64,000 nucleotides of DNA from an uncultured Mobiluncus sp. (GTDB lineage: Bacteria; Actinomycetota; Actinomycetes; Actinomycetales; Actinomycetaceae). Of the stretch, positions 36,528-46,038 are shown one piece after another (the first letter of the stretch is position 1; each line of letters begins with the position of its first letter). The notes under the pieces were generated by a model. It saw nothing but the letters and a program-made list of their open reading frames with translations. It did no database searches and had not been told where the DNA came from. The stretch lies in the NCBI RefSeq assembly GCF_902488535.1, contig NZ_CABTWO010000009.1, forward strand, positions 21,542-85,541. Direction: 5' to 3'. The position numbers and the translations under genes are program-made.

Positions 36528-36574
36528 AAGGTTCGGGGATTGGCCTGAAATGGCCGAAAAACCGCCCCAACGGG

Positions 36575-37276
36575 CTAGTGCCCAGCAACTTGAGCACCCA
36601 AAGATTCCAGCCGATAGTGCCGCCACGGTTCCCCGCGTTGCCTAAAAGCGTCCGCTTCGTAGCGAGACCATATCCCGTTGCCTTCATGGTGCAACACATA
36701 AGGTAAACCCTGGGCGTTGCGCCTTTCTGAAATAACCGCCACGTGTTCTTTCCACACCACGATGTCTCCGGGCTGCCAAGACGCCACGTCCGTTGTATCG
36801 GTGGTCAGGCTCTGGGCGTGACGATCGAAATAGACGATGAGATTGCGCACTCGACGGTAATCAATGTCTGGATTAGGGGTCTCGCCCTCCGGAGCCGTGG
36901 CGGCGTAAGCCTGGGGGTCGGCTCGTCGATCCGCATCGACCAGTTCGCGCAAGTCCATTCCCGCCGCTTTGGCGGCGTACCACACCACGTCGGTACACAC
37001 CCCGGTACCGTCATTAGGTACCCCGCCGGGATACACTTTGGAACCGTCGTATTTTGGCGCGGTAGCTAGGTAAGCCACGGCACCCGCCAGCATCTTTTCC
37101 CCTACCGGCCCCGGATGATTCAGATTCTGGCCGGTCCAAGCCTCATCCAGGCGCCACGAACCTTTCGCGTTCCAGCTCGACAACAGGAACGCGGCACCGC
37201 CCACCAGCGCTAGGGCCAAAACCAGAATCGCTCCGATGAGGAAGTGCTTGCGACCTCGTGAACTCCGGTTAACCAC
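36575..37276 (-). CDS. DUF1287 domain protein, membrane-anchored
   Basis: A 233-residue protein with one N-terminal membrane segment (residues 12-33) and an exported domain. YPGGVPNDGTGVCTDVVWYAAKAAGMDL and QPGDIVVWKEHVAVIS are the hallmarks of DUF1287, an NlpC/P60-like fold with a possible catalytic Cys-His pair. The substrate is unknown, though cell wall amidase activity would fit the fold. It lies between pheT and argC, an unusual interruption of the pheST-arg order. Confidence 0.85.
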   Translation of the reverse strand: MVNRSSRGRKHFLIGAILVLALALVGGAAFLLSSWNAKGSWRLDEAWTGQNLNHPGPVGEKMLAGAVAYLATAPKYDGSKVYPGGVPNDGTGVCTDVVWYAAKAAGMDLRELVDADRRADPQAYAATAPEGETPNPDIDYRRVRNLIVYFDRHAQSLTTDTTDVASWQPGDIVVWKEHVAVISERRNAQGLPYVLHHEGNGIWSRYEADAFRQRGEPWRHYRLESLGAQVAGH

Positions 37277-37333
37277 GCTTACTCCTTAGTTGCGCCGCCA
37301 ACTGCGTCAGCAGCGTTTTATTGACCCGGGCGT

Positions 37334-39952
37334 CTAGCGCAGGGTTGCCTGGCAGGTTTTCTCAACTTTCTTGATGATGCGGTTGCGAGTTTCCTTAATC
37401 TCCTGAGGGCTCAGCGTATGGTCAGCGGCACGCAGCCGTAGCGCAAACGCCAAGGATTTCCGGCCCTCCCCCAGTTGCTCCGCATTCTCAAACACGTCGA
37501 ACAGGCGCAATTCCTCAACCAGCCCTTCCCCGGCCTTCGCAATCGCGTTATAGACCTTCAGCGCGGGAACGTCTTGCTTCACGACAAACGCCAAGTCTTC
37601 CTTGGCAGCCGGGAACGTCGAGACGGGACGCAGCTGGAATGCATCCTTGGGGCGGGACTTTTCAATCGCGTCCAAATCCAGTTCAAATGCACAAGTCCGG
37701 GGCGGCAGGCCGAAGTTTTGGCACACCTTGGGGTGCAGTTCGCCAGCATAACCCAGCACCTTCCCGCCGGTGAGCGCACCTACGCGAATTTGCGCGACTC
37801 GTCCGGGGTGGAAAGGCGCGGCAACCGTGGCTTGTCCCCCGGCGCCCAAGGCTTCGGGACGCACCGCCAAACCTTGCGAAACTGCTACGCGAATCGCCAG
37901 CTCGATAGCGTCCGCCCAATCCCAGGCACGCGCCGCGTCATGAGGGCTAGCTTCGATGGCGTTTCCTGCCAGCACCGCCGCCACGTGCCAGGGCTGCTTC
38001 GGCACTCCCGCCCGCAGCGCCTGCATGACCTCGTCGCTGGGCTTTTCCTCCACGCCGGGAATCGACGCCGGAATGACTCCGTGCGCACTGACGACCTGGT
38101 CCAGCTCAAAAATCGCCACTCGCGGATTGCCGCGGGACACATTTCGCGAGGCCGTGTTCAGCAGGGTATCCAGCAGGGAACTGCGCAGTGCCGGGGCATC
38201 GTCAGCCAGCGGATTGGCCAGCTTGACGGTGTCTCGCCGCGGGTCGTCTGCCGGCAACCCCATCAAATCGTGTTCATTGCCCAAGAATGGGTAAGTCATG
38301 ACTTCGGTCAAGCCCGCTTCGGCCAACGTGTCGCTGACTTCCCGGCGGGTTCGCAGCGGCGCCGGGTTGCCAATCTTGGCAGGGCCGACCGGCACCACGG
38401 AAGGAATCTTGTCGTAGCCGTCCAGTCGGGCAATTTCTTCAATGAGGTGGGCGGGGCCGCCAGCTAGGTCGGGACGCCACGAGGGCGGCACGACCGCGAA
38501 CGTGTCGTCGCTGGACTTGGTGACGCTACAGCCGATGGCTCTCAACAGTTCTTCCACACGCTGGGGCGCGTAGTCCACCCCGATGAGCTGGCTGGCTGCC
38601 GCAAAAGGCAAAGTTACGGTCGGTTGGGGCTTGACGTGGTTGACGTCAGTAACTCCCGGGTCAATGGTGCCGCCGCCGTATTCCACCAGTAGCTCGGCCG
38701 CATATTGAGCCGCCACCGGCGGAAGTTCGGGGTCGCTACCGCGCTCGAAACGCTTTGAAGCCTCGGAGGGCAACTTGTGACGACGCGCCGAACGCGCTAC
38801 GGACACCGCGTCGAAGTGAGCCGCTTCTAATAGGACGTTCGTGGAGGTTTCGGTCATCTCCGTGTCCGCACCACCCATCACTCCGGCGATGCCGAGTACG
38901 CGCTCACCGTGACCGCCCTGGCAGTCAGTAATCAGCAAATCTTCGGCGTGCAAAGTTCGCTGAACCTCATCCAAAGTGGTGTGCTGTTCGTCTTGGCGGG
39001 CTCGGCGCACCACGATGGGTCCGGTCACTTTGTCCAGGTCATAAGCGTGCATGGGCTGGCCCAAGTCCAACATGACGTAGTTCGTCACGTCGACCGGCAA
39101 GGAAATGGAACGCATTCCCGCCGATTCCAGCCGTGCTACCATCCACTGCGGCGTGGGGGCACTCGGATTCAGTCCGCGCACTATCCGCGCCACAAACCGG
39201 TCGCACCCCATGTGGCCGCGAATCGGGGCTGAGTCCTCGATTTCGACTGGGAAGCCGGAATCATTGGCTGCAGGCAGACCGTTTTTCAGGTTTTCAGCCA
39301 AGCCCCAGTCGGTAAACTTTGCGCCCGTGGAGTGGCTGTATTCACGCCCCACCCCGCGCATCGAGAAGCAGTAGCCGCGGTCGGGAGTGATGTTGATTTC
39401 CAACAGTTCCTGGTTCAGTCCCAAGATGGGCAGCATGTCGGTTCCGGGAGCAGGAATTTCCACACCGCGCTCGCCTAGGTATTCCTCCAAAACGATGATG
39501 CCATCGAATTCCTCACCTAACCCCAGCTCACGGGCTGAACAAATCATGCCGTCCGAGATATGGCCGTAAGTTTTGCGGGTGGCGATGGCGAAGTCACCGG
39601 GCAGTACGGCTCCTGGCAGGGAGACCACCACGTGATCGCCCTCCTTGAAATTGTGCGCCCCACAAATGATGGAGCGGCTGGGAATGTCGGAGGGCTCCTT
39701 GCCGGTACCGGGCGCATCGTTGAATTCCTCACCCACGTCTACCCGGCAGTAGTTGACGGTTTTACCGTTGGAAGCCGTTTCGGGAACCATCGAGGCCACC
39801 CGGCCGCACACCAGCGGACCCGTCACCCCTGAAGTATGGATAGCTTCCTCTTCCAAACCGACCTTTACCAGGTCTTTTGCGAGTTGGGACGCGCTGGTGT
39901 CCGCGGGAACTTCCGTCCACCGCCGCAACCATTCAATCGAAACAAAAGCCAT
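37334..39952 (-). CDS. pheT: Phenylalanyl-tRNA synthetase beta chain
   Basis: An 872-residue PheT. It has the N-terminal EMAP-like tRNA-binding domain (GPLVCGRVASM ... VVVSLPGAVLPGDFAI), the B3/B4 editing region, B5, and a C-terminal ferredoxin-like anticodon-binding domain ending VEKTCQATLR. Length is close to the family's 800-850. Two bases separate it from pheS, and GGAAAGGGG precedes the ATG. The two subunits form an alpha2-beta2 enzyme. Confidence 0.96.
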   Translation of the reverse strand: MAFVSIEWLRRWTEVPADTSASQLAKDLVKVGLEEEAIHTSGVTGPLVCGRVASMVPETASNGKTVNYCRVDVGEEFNDAPGTGKEPSDIPSRSIICGAHNFKEGDHVVVSLPGAVLPGDFAIATRKTYGHISDGMICSARELGLGEEFDGIIVLEEYLGERGVEIPAPGTDMLPILGLNQELLEINITPDRGYCFSMRGVGREYSHSTGAKFTDWGLAENLKNGLPAANDSGFPVEIEDSAPIRGHMGCDRFVARIVRGLNPSAPTPQWMVARLESAGMRSISLPVDVTNYVMLDLGQPMHAYDLDKVTGPIVVRRARQDEQHTTLDEVQRTLHAEDLLITDCQGGHGERVLGIAGVMGGADTEMTETSTNVLLEAAHFDAVSVARSARRHKLPSEASKRFERGSDPELPPVAAQYAAELLVEYGGGTIDPGVTDVNHVKPQPTVTLPFAAASQLIGVDYAPQRVEELLRAIGCSVTKSSDDTFAVVPPSWRPDLAGGPAHLIEEIARLDGYDKIPSVVPVGPAKIGNPAPLRTRREVSDTLAEAGLTEVMTYPFLGNEHDLMGLPADDPRRDTVKLANPLADDAPALRSSLLDTLLNTASRNVSRGNPRVAIFELDQVVSAHGVIPASIPGVEEKPSDEVMQALRAGVPKQPWHVAAVLAGNAIEASPHDAARAWDWADAIELAIRVAVSQGLAVRPEALGAGGQATVAAPFHPGRVAQIRVGALTGGKVLGYAGELHPKVCQNFGLPPRTCAFELDLDAIEKSRPKDAFQLRPVSTFPAAKEDLAFVVKQDVPALKVYNAIAKAGEGLVEELRLFDVFENAEQLGEGRKSLAFALRLRAADHTLSPQEIKETRNRIIKKVEKTCQATLR

Positions 39953-39954
39953 TT

Positions 39955-41034
39955 TTAGCGCCCCTTTCCATTCACGCCGAACTGATCTGAGAACCTCACG
40001 TCGCCTTCCACGATGTCGTGCATATCCTCTATGCCGTGGCGCAGCATCAGTGTGCGCTCAATGCCCATTCCGAAGGCAAATCCTTGATAAACCTCGGTGT
40101 CGACCCCGCAGGCACGTAGCACATTCGGGTTCACCATGCCGCAGCCGCCCCACTCAATCCAGCCGGGGCCACCTTTCTTTTGCGGGAACCATAGGTCGAC
40201 CTCCGCGGAAGGCTCGGTGAAGGGGAAGAAAGACGGTCTGAAGCGGGTTTTTGCCTCCGGGCCGAACATAGCGCGGGCAAAGTGATCCAGAGTCCCCTTC
40301 AAATCCGCCATCGTCAGGCCCTTATCCACTGCCAGGCCCTCCACCTGGTTAAACACCGGGGAGTGGGTGGGATCCAGTTCATCAGCACGAAACACTTTGC
40401 CGGGAATAGCTACGTAAATCGGCAGCTCGCGGGTCGTCAACAGACGCGCCTGCACCGGAGAGGTGTGCGTGCGCAGCACCAGGTTGGCGGGGTTTTCCAC
40501 GCTGCCGCCCACGGAAGCGGAATCAACATAGAGCGTGTCTTGCATCTGCCGTGCCGGGTGATCGGCATCAAAGTTCAACGCATCAAAGTTGAACCACTCG
40601 TGTTCCACCTGGGGGCCAGCCGCAATGTCCCACCCCAGAGACACGAAAAAGTCCGCGACTTCCTCTTCCAGCACCATCAGCGGGTGGCGCGACCCCAGCG
40701 GGTGACGCGAGGACAACACGCTTACGTCCACGGTTTCCGCCCCCAAAGCCGCCTCTTGCGCGGCCTCCTGCAGTTCAATCTGTTTGGCGTCCAGAGCCGC
40801 CCGGACCCGCCCTTGGGCAGCCCCCAAGTTCCGACCGGCAGTAGCTTTGTCCTGAGGATCGAGCTTCCCGATAAGTTTCTTTGCCAGGGTCAAGGGCGCT
40901 TTGTCGCCGTTGTAGCGGGAACGCACCGCTTTCAGCGACTCCACATCGGGCGCCGCCGCGATGGCTTCTAGCGCCGCGGCAACTTCCCGCTCCAAACCTT
41001 CCGCATCCAGCGGACTCAACACGTTTTCGCTCAT
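39955..41034 (-). CDS. pheS: Phenylalanyl-tRNA synthetase alpha chain
   Basis: A 359-residue PheS, carrying the class II catalytic core. An N-terminal coiled-coil (residues 1-100) precedes HPLMVLEEEVADFF, the motif 2 region FRADELDPTHSPVFNQVEG and the motif 3 region FAFGMGIERTLMLRHGI. GAGGAAAA stands before the ATG. First gene of pheS-pheT; no T-box or leader peptide is evident upstream. Confidence 0.96.
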   Translation of the reverse strand: MSENVLSPLDAEGLEREVAAALEAIAAAPDVESLKAVRSRYNGDKAPLTLAKKLIGKLDPQDKATAGRNLGAAQGRVRAALDAKQIELQEAAQEAALGAETVDVSVLSSRHPLGSRHPLMVLEEEVADFFVSLGWDIAAGPQVEHEWFNFDALNFDADHPARQMQDTLYVDSASVGGSVENPANLVLRTHTSPVQARLLTTRELPIYVAIPGKVFRADELDPTHSPVFNQVEGLAVDKGLTMADLKGTLDHFARAMFGPEAKTRFRPSFFPFTEPSAEVDLWFPQKKGGPGWIEWGGCGMVNPNVLRACGVDTEVYQGFAFGMGIERTLMLRHGIEDMHDIVEGDVRFSDQFGVNGKGR

Positions 41035-41274
41035 TTTTCCTCGATTTCCTTGACTCCTAGCCAGCTCAAAACCCCTTCAACTTTAGTCGAAATGCCAGCC
41101 CGCCCGGTAATCAAGATTTTTCAATGCTGCCCCACGGGCCTCCACAATATTCCGCAGGAGCAAATAAATTCAGCGCGGGAGAAGTAAAAACCGAACGAAA
41201 CGGCTACAGAATAGCCACTTTGTGAGATAAATTATTTGATGTAATTATGGAATATTTCAGCCAAGGATACCGAA

Positions 41275-42333
41275 GTGAGAAAATCTAAAACCGCTGTAGA
41301 AACGCAACACTTGCAGGCAGAGATTGAGCGTCTTCAAGCTGAAGTCGCCGAGCTTCAGGCCGAAAAGGAATCTCAGGAAGCCGCTCTCAGTGACTTGAAC
41401 CAGGAACAGGCCTTCACCCAGAGCACGCATGACCCTCTGGCACGGTGTTTCGGATCGGCTGAAAACGTCCGCGAATCCCTGGGAAAGATTGTGTCCGAAT
41501 TGGACGCGGGTTCCGCTGACACCGCAGAGACACGCCGGGTCATGGCGGAATCAACTCGTGATTTGCACGATATGGCCGACGGTGCTGGGGACATTTCGAA
41601 AAAGTTGCAGGACATGGGACAGAACATGGAGGTCTTGTCAAAGGCTTCCGAGTCGATTCACAGCTTTGTACAGCAAATCGAAGGTATTGCTTCACAAACG
41701 AACTTGCTGGCGCTAAACGCCACTATTGAAGCGGCACGAGCGGGTGAGGCTGGTCGTGGTTTCGCCGTGGTGGCAGGGGAAGTGCGCACTTTGGCGGAAC
41801 GCACCGCCAGTGCCACGCAGGAAATTGGCGCTCTGGTCACTTCCATAACCGAGGGCACCGCTAGCGCCCTGGAAAACATTACGGAAGCTATTGACGAATC
41901 CAAAGAATTCGAAGAAAAATCCAGCCAGACCGCGACCGCGGTGGGAGAAAAAGTTTCCTCGATGGCAGACTCGATTGCGCACGTGACTACGGATTCATTT
42001 GTTTCGGTGGTGAAACTCGACCACTTCATCTTTAAGTTGGGGATTTACCGTCAAGTTACCGGAATTGCTGAGCCGAACCCGGAGGGGATTTCCTCCTCGC
42101 ACACTTGCCGCTTGGGCAAGTGGTATTACGAGGGGCGCGGTCACCTCGACTACTCAGGACAGCCCTGTTTCCAACAGCTCGAGGGTGTTCACGAAGGTAC
42201 CCACGTTTCTGGTAAGGCTGCTGTCGAGGCCTTTATAGCAGGCGACAGCGAACTGATGAAAAAGCATCTGGAGACTATGGAGGACAACTCCGCCAAAGTT
42301 GGCGCCCTGCTCGATCAGTTGATGGACAGCTAG
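41275..42333 (+). CDS. Soluble methyl-accepting chemotaxis receptor with CZB domain
   Basis: A 352-residue cytoplasmic receptor. An N-terminal coiled coil (residues 5-45) replaces any membrane segment. The signalling tip is EGIASQTNLLALNATIEAARAGEAGRGFAVVAGEVRTLAERT in total, and the C-terminal CZB domain has the His-Cys-His-His zinc pattern (KLDHFIFK, SSHTCRLGKWYYEGRGHLDY, GVHEGTH). CZB receptors sense zinc or oxidants such as hypochlorite. The start is GTG after AAGGA. It implies a chemotaxis system and motility elsewhere on the chromosome; no che gene is in the window. Confidence 0.92.
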   Translation: MRKSKTAVETQHLQAEIERLQAEVAELQAEKESQEAALSDLNQEQAFTQSTHDPLARCFGSAENVRESLGKIVSELDAGSADTAETRRVMAESTRDLHDMADGAGDISKKLQDMGQNMEVLSKASESIHSFVQQIEGIASQTNLLALNATIEAARAGEAGRGFAVVAGEVRTLAERTASATQEIGALVTSITEGTASALENITEAIDESKEFEEKSSQTATAVGEKVSSMADSIAHVTTDSFVSVVKLDHFIFKLGIYRQVTGIAEPNPEGISSSHTCRLGKWYYEGRGHLDYSGQPCFQQLEGVHEGTHVSGKAAVEAFIAGDSELMKKHLETMEDNSAKVGALLDQLMDS

Positions 42334-42383
42334 ATAGCCAGTTTTTTCGTAATCCCTCCCAGAATAAGCCTAGGCTCGAGGTC

Positions 42384-43256
42384 ATGACCCTACCCCTTGC
42401 TCGTGAAAACCGAAAAGTTAGGTCTGTTTTGCGCACCTGGCTACCCAATCAGCATGGGGCTTGGTTCATCGTCACCGTTCCGGCGCTATTCGGGGCAACG
42501 CTTGGCGGATGGGCCTGGCAGCATGCGCTGCTGCTCTCCACGTGGATGATTGGTTTCTTCTTTGTATTTTCGGCGCTACGCCTGATTAAGAATCCTCGGA
42601 AGAAATCCTTACGATACCCCGTTTTGATTTACGGAATCCTGGTTGGGGTGCTGGGAATAGGAGTCCTGGCGATGCTGCCGCTACTCTGCTGTTGGATTCC
42701 GGCTTTCGCTATCCTCATCGGGATTTGGGCTGGTGAGGTGCGCTGCGGGCGAGAACGCGGTTTGGGAGCGCGTCTGACGATTATCCTGGCAGCAGGACTG
42801 ATGACCTTAGTTGCCTATCACTGCGGCTTGATGGCTGCGGCTTTGCGGATGGGTCAGGACGCGATGTACGGGGTTCACGAGGCATCTGCTCTGGGCGGAC
42901 ACGCTCTATCCACTGTTTTACGGGGTTGGCCGGCGGCAATATCAGTAGCTGTGCAGCTCACAGCCTATTATGCAGCTTCAGTTCCCTACGTAAAGACGAT
43001 TTTTCGGCAGCGTGGTAACCAGCGTTTCCTGGTCATTTCGATAGTTTCGCACGCCCTAGGTTTTGCCGCTGCGCTGCTTTTCGCCGCTCTGTCTTGGGTA
43101 TCTCCTCTGGTAGCAGTCGCATGGCTAGTGACATTAGCTCGTTCGATTTGGTTCCCCTGGCAGGCACGCCGGCGCGGCAAGCCCTGGCGACCGCGAGTCA
43201 TCGGGCTGACCGAAGTGGCGATTTCAGTATTGGTTTTTGTGGCAGCGGCGCTGTAA
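42384..43256 (+). CDS. YwiC-like family membrane protein
   Basis: A 290-residue protein with about eight hydrophobic segments. The opening WLPNQHGAWFIVTVPALFGATLGG is the family hallmark, and a second motif YYAASVPYVKTIFRQRGN follows a later segment. YwiC-like proteins have no established function, though they are often found near anaerobic respiration genes. It follows the chemoreceptor by about 50 bases and may be co-transcribed with it. Confidence 0.8.
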   Translation: MTLPLARENRKVRSVLRTWLPNQHGAWFIVTVPALFGATLGGWAWQHALLLSTWMIGFFFVFSALRLIKNPRKKSLRYPVLIYGILVGVLGIGVLAMLPLLCCWIPAFAILIGIWAGEVRCGRERGLGARLTIILAAGLMTLVAYHCGLMAAALRMGQDAMYGVHEASALGGHALSTVLRGWPAAISVAVQLTAYYAASVPYVKTIFRQRGNQRFLVISIVSHALGFAAALLFAALSWVSPLVAVAWLVTLARSIWFPWQARRRGKPWRPRVIGLTEVAISVLVFVAAAL

Positions 43257-43279
43257 AAATTGCCGGAGTCTGACGTGAT

Positions 43280-43339
43280 GGTAAATCCTCGCGTTTTGGG
43301 TGGTAAATCCTCGCGTTTCGGGTGGTAAATCCCCGCGCA
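43280..43339. repeat. 22-bp tandem repeat, 2.7 copies
   Basis: GGTAAATCCTCGCGTTTTGG (unit 1 from 43280) recurs at 43302 with one change (GTTTCGG) and again in part at 43324 (GGTAAATCCCCGCG). It fills the gap between the ends of two convergent genes. It could be a transcription-end structure, a binding site array or a relic. Confidence 0.85.
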
Positions 43340-43387
43340 ACGCCGAGTTTTCCGTGCTATTCTAACGAATTTGCGATTTTATCCGCT

Positions 43388-44341
43388 CTATGAGACCGGG
43401 TTCCCGGCGACAACCGTGATGGCTTGCGGAACGACCTGGAAAACCCAGTGCCGCGCCTCCGCTTCCGGGTCGCCGTCCATCTCCCACACCGCCGGCTTAT
43501 GCAACAAGACTTCGAAGCGTTTGCCGCTGAAATATTCCAGCGTGCTGTTGTGCCGTCCCAGCCTCAAAACCACGTTCTTGACTACGCGCCACCAGCCGCC
43601 GACTCCCTGCGGAGCCCCAATCAGTAAATCTAGGGAACCGTCAAAGGGGGTGGCGTCGGGAAACAACTGGATTCCGCCGGTCAGCTCAGAGGTGTTGCCG
43701 ACCATGAAAATAATCACGTTACGTTTCAAAATCTGCTTGCCGTCAATGCGGAACCGGCAGCGATGCACAGAATTGTTGACTTGCCTGAAAAAGGACATGA
43801 CGTAGGCCACGGGACCGACCACTTTTTTCAGCCCCTCATCCACGTGATGCATGACTTCGGCATCTATCCCGATTCCTGCCATACCCGTGAAATACCATGG
43901 TTTACGGGAAGTATCGTTATGCACCTTCACAATGTCCATCGAGACTTTTTGCCCCGTGAACGCCAGTTCCATGGCGGCTTTCATATCCAAAGGCACGTTG
44001 AGGTTTCGCGCCAATAGGTTCGTAGTCCCCGCCGGCAATACCGCCACCGGAATCTCGCTGTGACGCATCTCGGTGCTGACCACACGCACGGTGCCGTCCC
44101 CGCCCGCGGCGATGACCAGGTCGGGATGCATGTCTCGAGCCTGCGCGGCCATCGCAAAGCCGGGGTCATCAACGCTGGTGGTGAGGTATTCCACGGTGAA
44201 ATCGTGCTTTTGAGCCGCCGCGTTCAAACCGGCTGTAAACTCGTCCTCGTCCCCGACTTTCACGGGGTTATAAATGACTATCGCCTTTTTCAACTTCGGC
44301 TCCTCATCTGGTCTGGAACTTCTCGCCGGTTCAGGCATCAT
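43388..44341 (-). CDS. Diacylglycerol kinase family lipid kinase
   Basis: About 317 residues with the DAGK catalytic loop AAGGDGTVRVV, the VLPAGTTNLLARNL loop and FTGMAGIGIDAEVMH. The family phosphorylates diacylglycerol or related lipids at the membrane. The start is uncertain: ATGs at 44341 and 44338 and a GTG at 44344 overlap the end of the dipeptidase gene by up to 14 bases, and no good ribosome site is seen, so translation is probably coupled. Confidence 0.88.
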   Translation of the reverse strand: MMPEPARSSRPDEEPKLKKAIVIYNPVKVGDEDEFTAGLNAAAQKHDFTVEYLTTSVDDPGFAMAAQARDMHPDLVIAAGGDGTVRVVSTEMRHSEIPVAVLPAGTTNLLARNLNVPLDMKAAMELAFTGQKVSMDIVKVHNDTSRKPWYFTGMAGIGIDAEVMHHVDEGLKKVVGPVAYVMSFFRQVNNSVHRCRFRIDGKQILKRNVIIFMVGNTSELTGGIQLFPDATPFDGSLDLLIGAPQGVGGWWRVVKNVVLRLGRHNSTLEYFSGKRFEVLLHKPAVWEMDGDPEAEARHWVFQVVPQAITVVAGNPVS

Positions 44342-45884
44342 CACGCGAGAACGAATTGTGCATATTGAGGCTGGCGTCAAACAGGACCTTATCCAGCAGG
44401 TCGTCCGTTTCCCGTTTCAGCAGGTCTGCAATTTCGGCATTAGCGCCCTCCAGCAGTTCGTAAACGCGGGAATCTTCCATGTTGTTCGCCGCGTCTTCAC
44501 CCAGCTCAGCCACCGCCCGGTCGGTACGCGCCACAATCTGTAAAGCCGCCGCCACGACCTTCTGCTGGTAACGCTCCACGTGCGGAATCGTCTGATGATA
44601 GTGGGCGTCCACCAGGGCGGCAATAATCCGATTGGCCCAATAGTGATGTTCGGTGGTGACCCGCTGGGTCGTCGCCTCCAGATACCCCGGGGTGTGCCGC
44701 ACGTTGGCATAGAACGGCACCAGGGCGTTGAACGGCATTGCTCCGTAGGCTATCCAGTTCAGCCCGGTGGTGGCGGCGGGTTTTTCGGGACGAATCTGGA
44801 GGGCAGCCACGAAATTCGTGCGGTTGATCCCAATCGGGCGATACATACCGCGCTGGTCAGCGCCGCCTATCAGAGCCTGTTCCGCCCTCGCGTAAGGATT
44901 AAACGGGGTGCCTTGATAGTGGTAGGACTGGGTGTATTTCACGTCCTCCATAGTGATGAGGCGTTCTGGAATCAGGCACCAATCCAGGTCGTCTGAATCC
45001 GGGCGGGAATCCCCGTGGAAACCAAACCGAGACACGTCCGTGGGATTGAGGAACCGTTGCAACGCCCACACTCGCGGCGTGTTGTAGGTGTGATCCGAAT
45101 CCGATCGCGACCCGAAAGCTAGGCGAGGATTGAAACGCTGAGCCGGCTGGCCGTCTGTTTGCGCGGTATCCAGATGATTATCCGCCACGAATTCCCGCAA
45201 ATCGGGCGAGCACAGGTAATCGCGCCCCTCCCCGAGGGCATCGTCAAAATCGAAGTCGTCCAGGCTGAACTGGTTTGCGATGACGGCATAGCATTCCTCC
45301 GGCAAGCGACGCGCCAACCAGTGATGTCCCCCCACCGTCTCGAGCCACCACACGTCGTCGTTATCGGCAAAACCGATGCCGTTCATCTCGTAAGTGCCGT
45401 ACTGTTGCAGCAACTCCCCCAAACGCAGCACGCCTTCACGAGCCGTCTTAATGTAGGGCAGCACCAACACCACCATGTCTTCTTCTCCGATACCGCCGGG
45501 CTGTTCCGGCACAAAACCGTCCTGGCCCTCCTCACCTTGGGCTTCGCGTAACTCAACCAGCGGGTCGGCGCCCAGCACACGCTCGTTCGAGGTCAGCGTC
45601 TCGGTGGCGGTCATCGAGACGCGAGCCGAGTTGATCCCCGCGCCCGCCCACAGGCCTTTGTGGGTATCAGCATCGGGGAAACGGGTGTAGCGCAAACCGG
45701 TTTCCGGCAGAGGAATCTCCACGTGGGACAGAACCGAACGGTAGGTTTTTGGCAAATCCTCGGGTGCTATGACCTCAAATCGTTTCGCCTCAAAAGAGCC
45801 GTGTCCCGAGTCGTCGGTCCGGGCCATAATCGTCGACCCGTCCGCCGAAGCCTTTTTCCCAACCAAAATCGTCGTGCAACCCAT
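44331..45884 (-). CDS. C69 family dipeptidase
   Basis: A 517-residue protein of the peptidase C69 (dipeptidase A, PepD) family. The N-terminal cysteine nucleophile is Cys3 (MGCTTILVGKKASADGSTIMARTDDS), exposed by removal of the first residues. NGIGFADNDDVWWLETVGGHHW and the VIANQFSLDD segment are conserved. It probably hydrolyses dipeptides in the cytoplasm, complementing the OPT peptide importer. It overlaps the lipid kinase gene. Confidence 0.92.
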   Translation of the reverse strand: MGCTTILVGKKASADGSTIMARTDDSGHGSFEAKRFEVIAPEDLPKTYRSVLSHVEIPLPETGLRYTRFPDADTHKGLWAGAGINSARVSMTATETLTSNERVLGADPLVELREAQGEEGQDGFVPEQPGGIGEEDMVVLVLPYIKTAREGVLRLGELLQQYGTYEMNGIGFADNDDVWWLETVGGHHWLARRLPEECYAVIANQFSLDDFDFDDALGEGRDYLCSPDLREFVADNHLDTAQTDGQPAQRFNPRLAFGSRSDSDHTYNTPRVWALQRFLNPTDVSRFGFHGDSRPDSDDLDWCLIPERLITMEDVKYTQSYHYQGTPFNPYARAEQALIGGADQRGMYRPIGINRTNFVAALQIRPEKPAATTGLNWIAYGAMPFNALVPFYANVRHTPGYLEATTQRVTTEHHYWANRIIAALVDAHYHQTIPHVERYQQKVVAAALQIVARTDRAVAELGEDAANNMEDSRVYELLEGANAEIADLLKRETDDLLDKVLFDASLNMHNSFSRDDA

Positions 45885-46038
45885 GTGTTTTCGCCTTTCT
45901 CATACTTGCTGGTGACTGTACCCAGTCTGCCAATATCTTAAAACGTTTAGGCATCTGATGCTGAGGGAAAGTCTATCTGAGGAACTATTGCCAGCGGCAA
46001 AGTCATAGGATGTATAGGGACAGACTCAAGGAGTGACT

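Noticed and set aside
43280..43339. CRISPR array
   Set aside because: The units are directly adjacent with no spacers.
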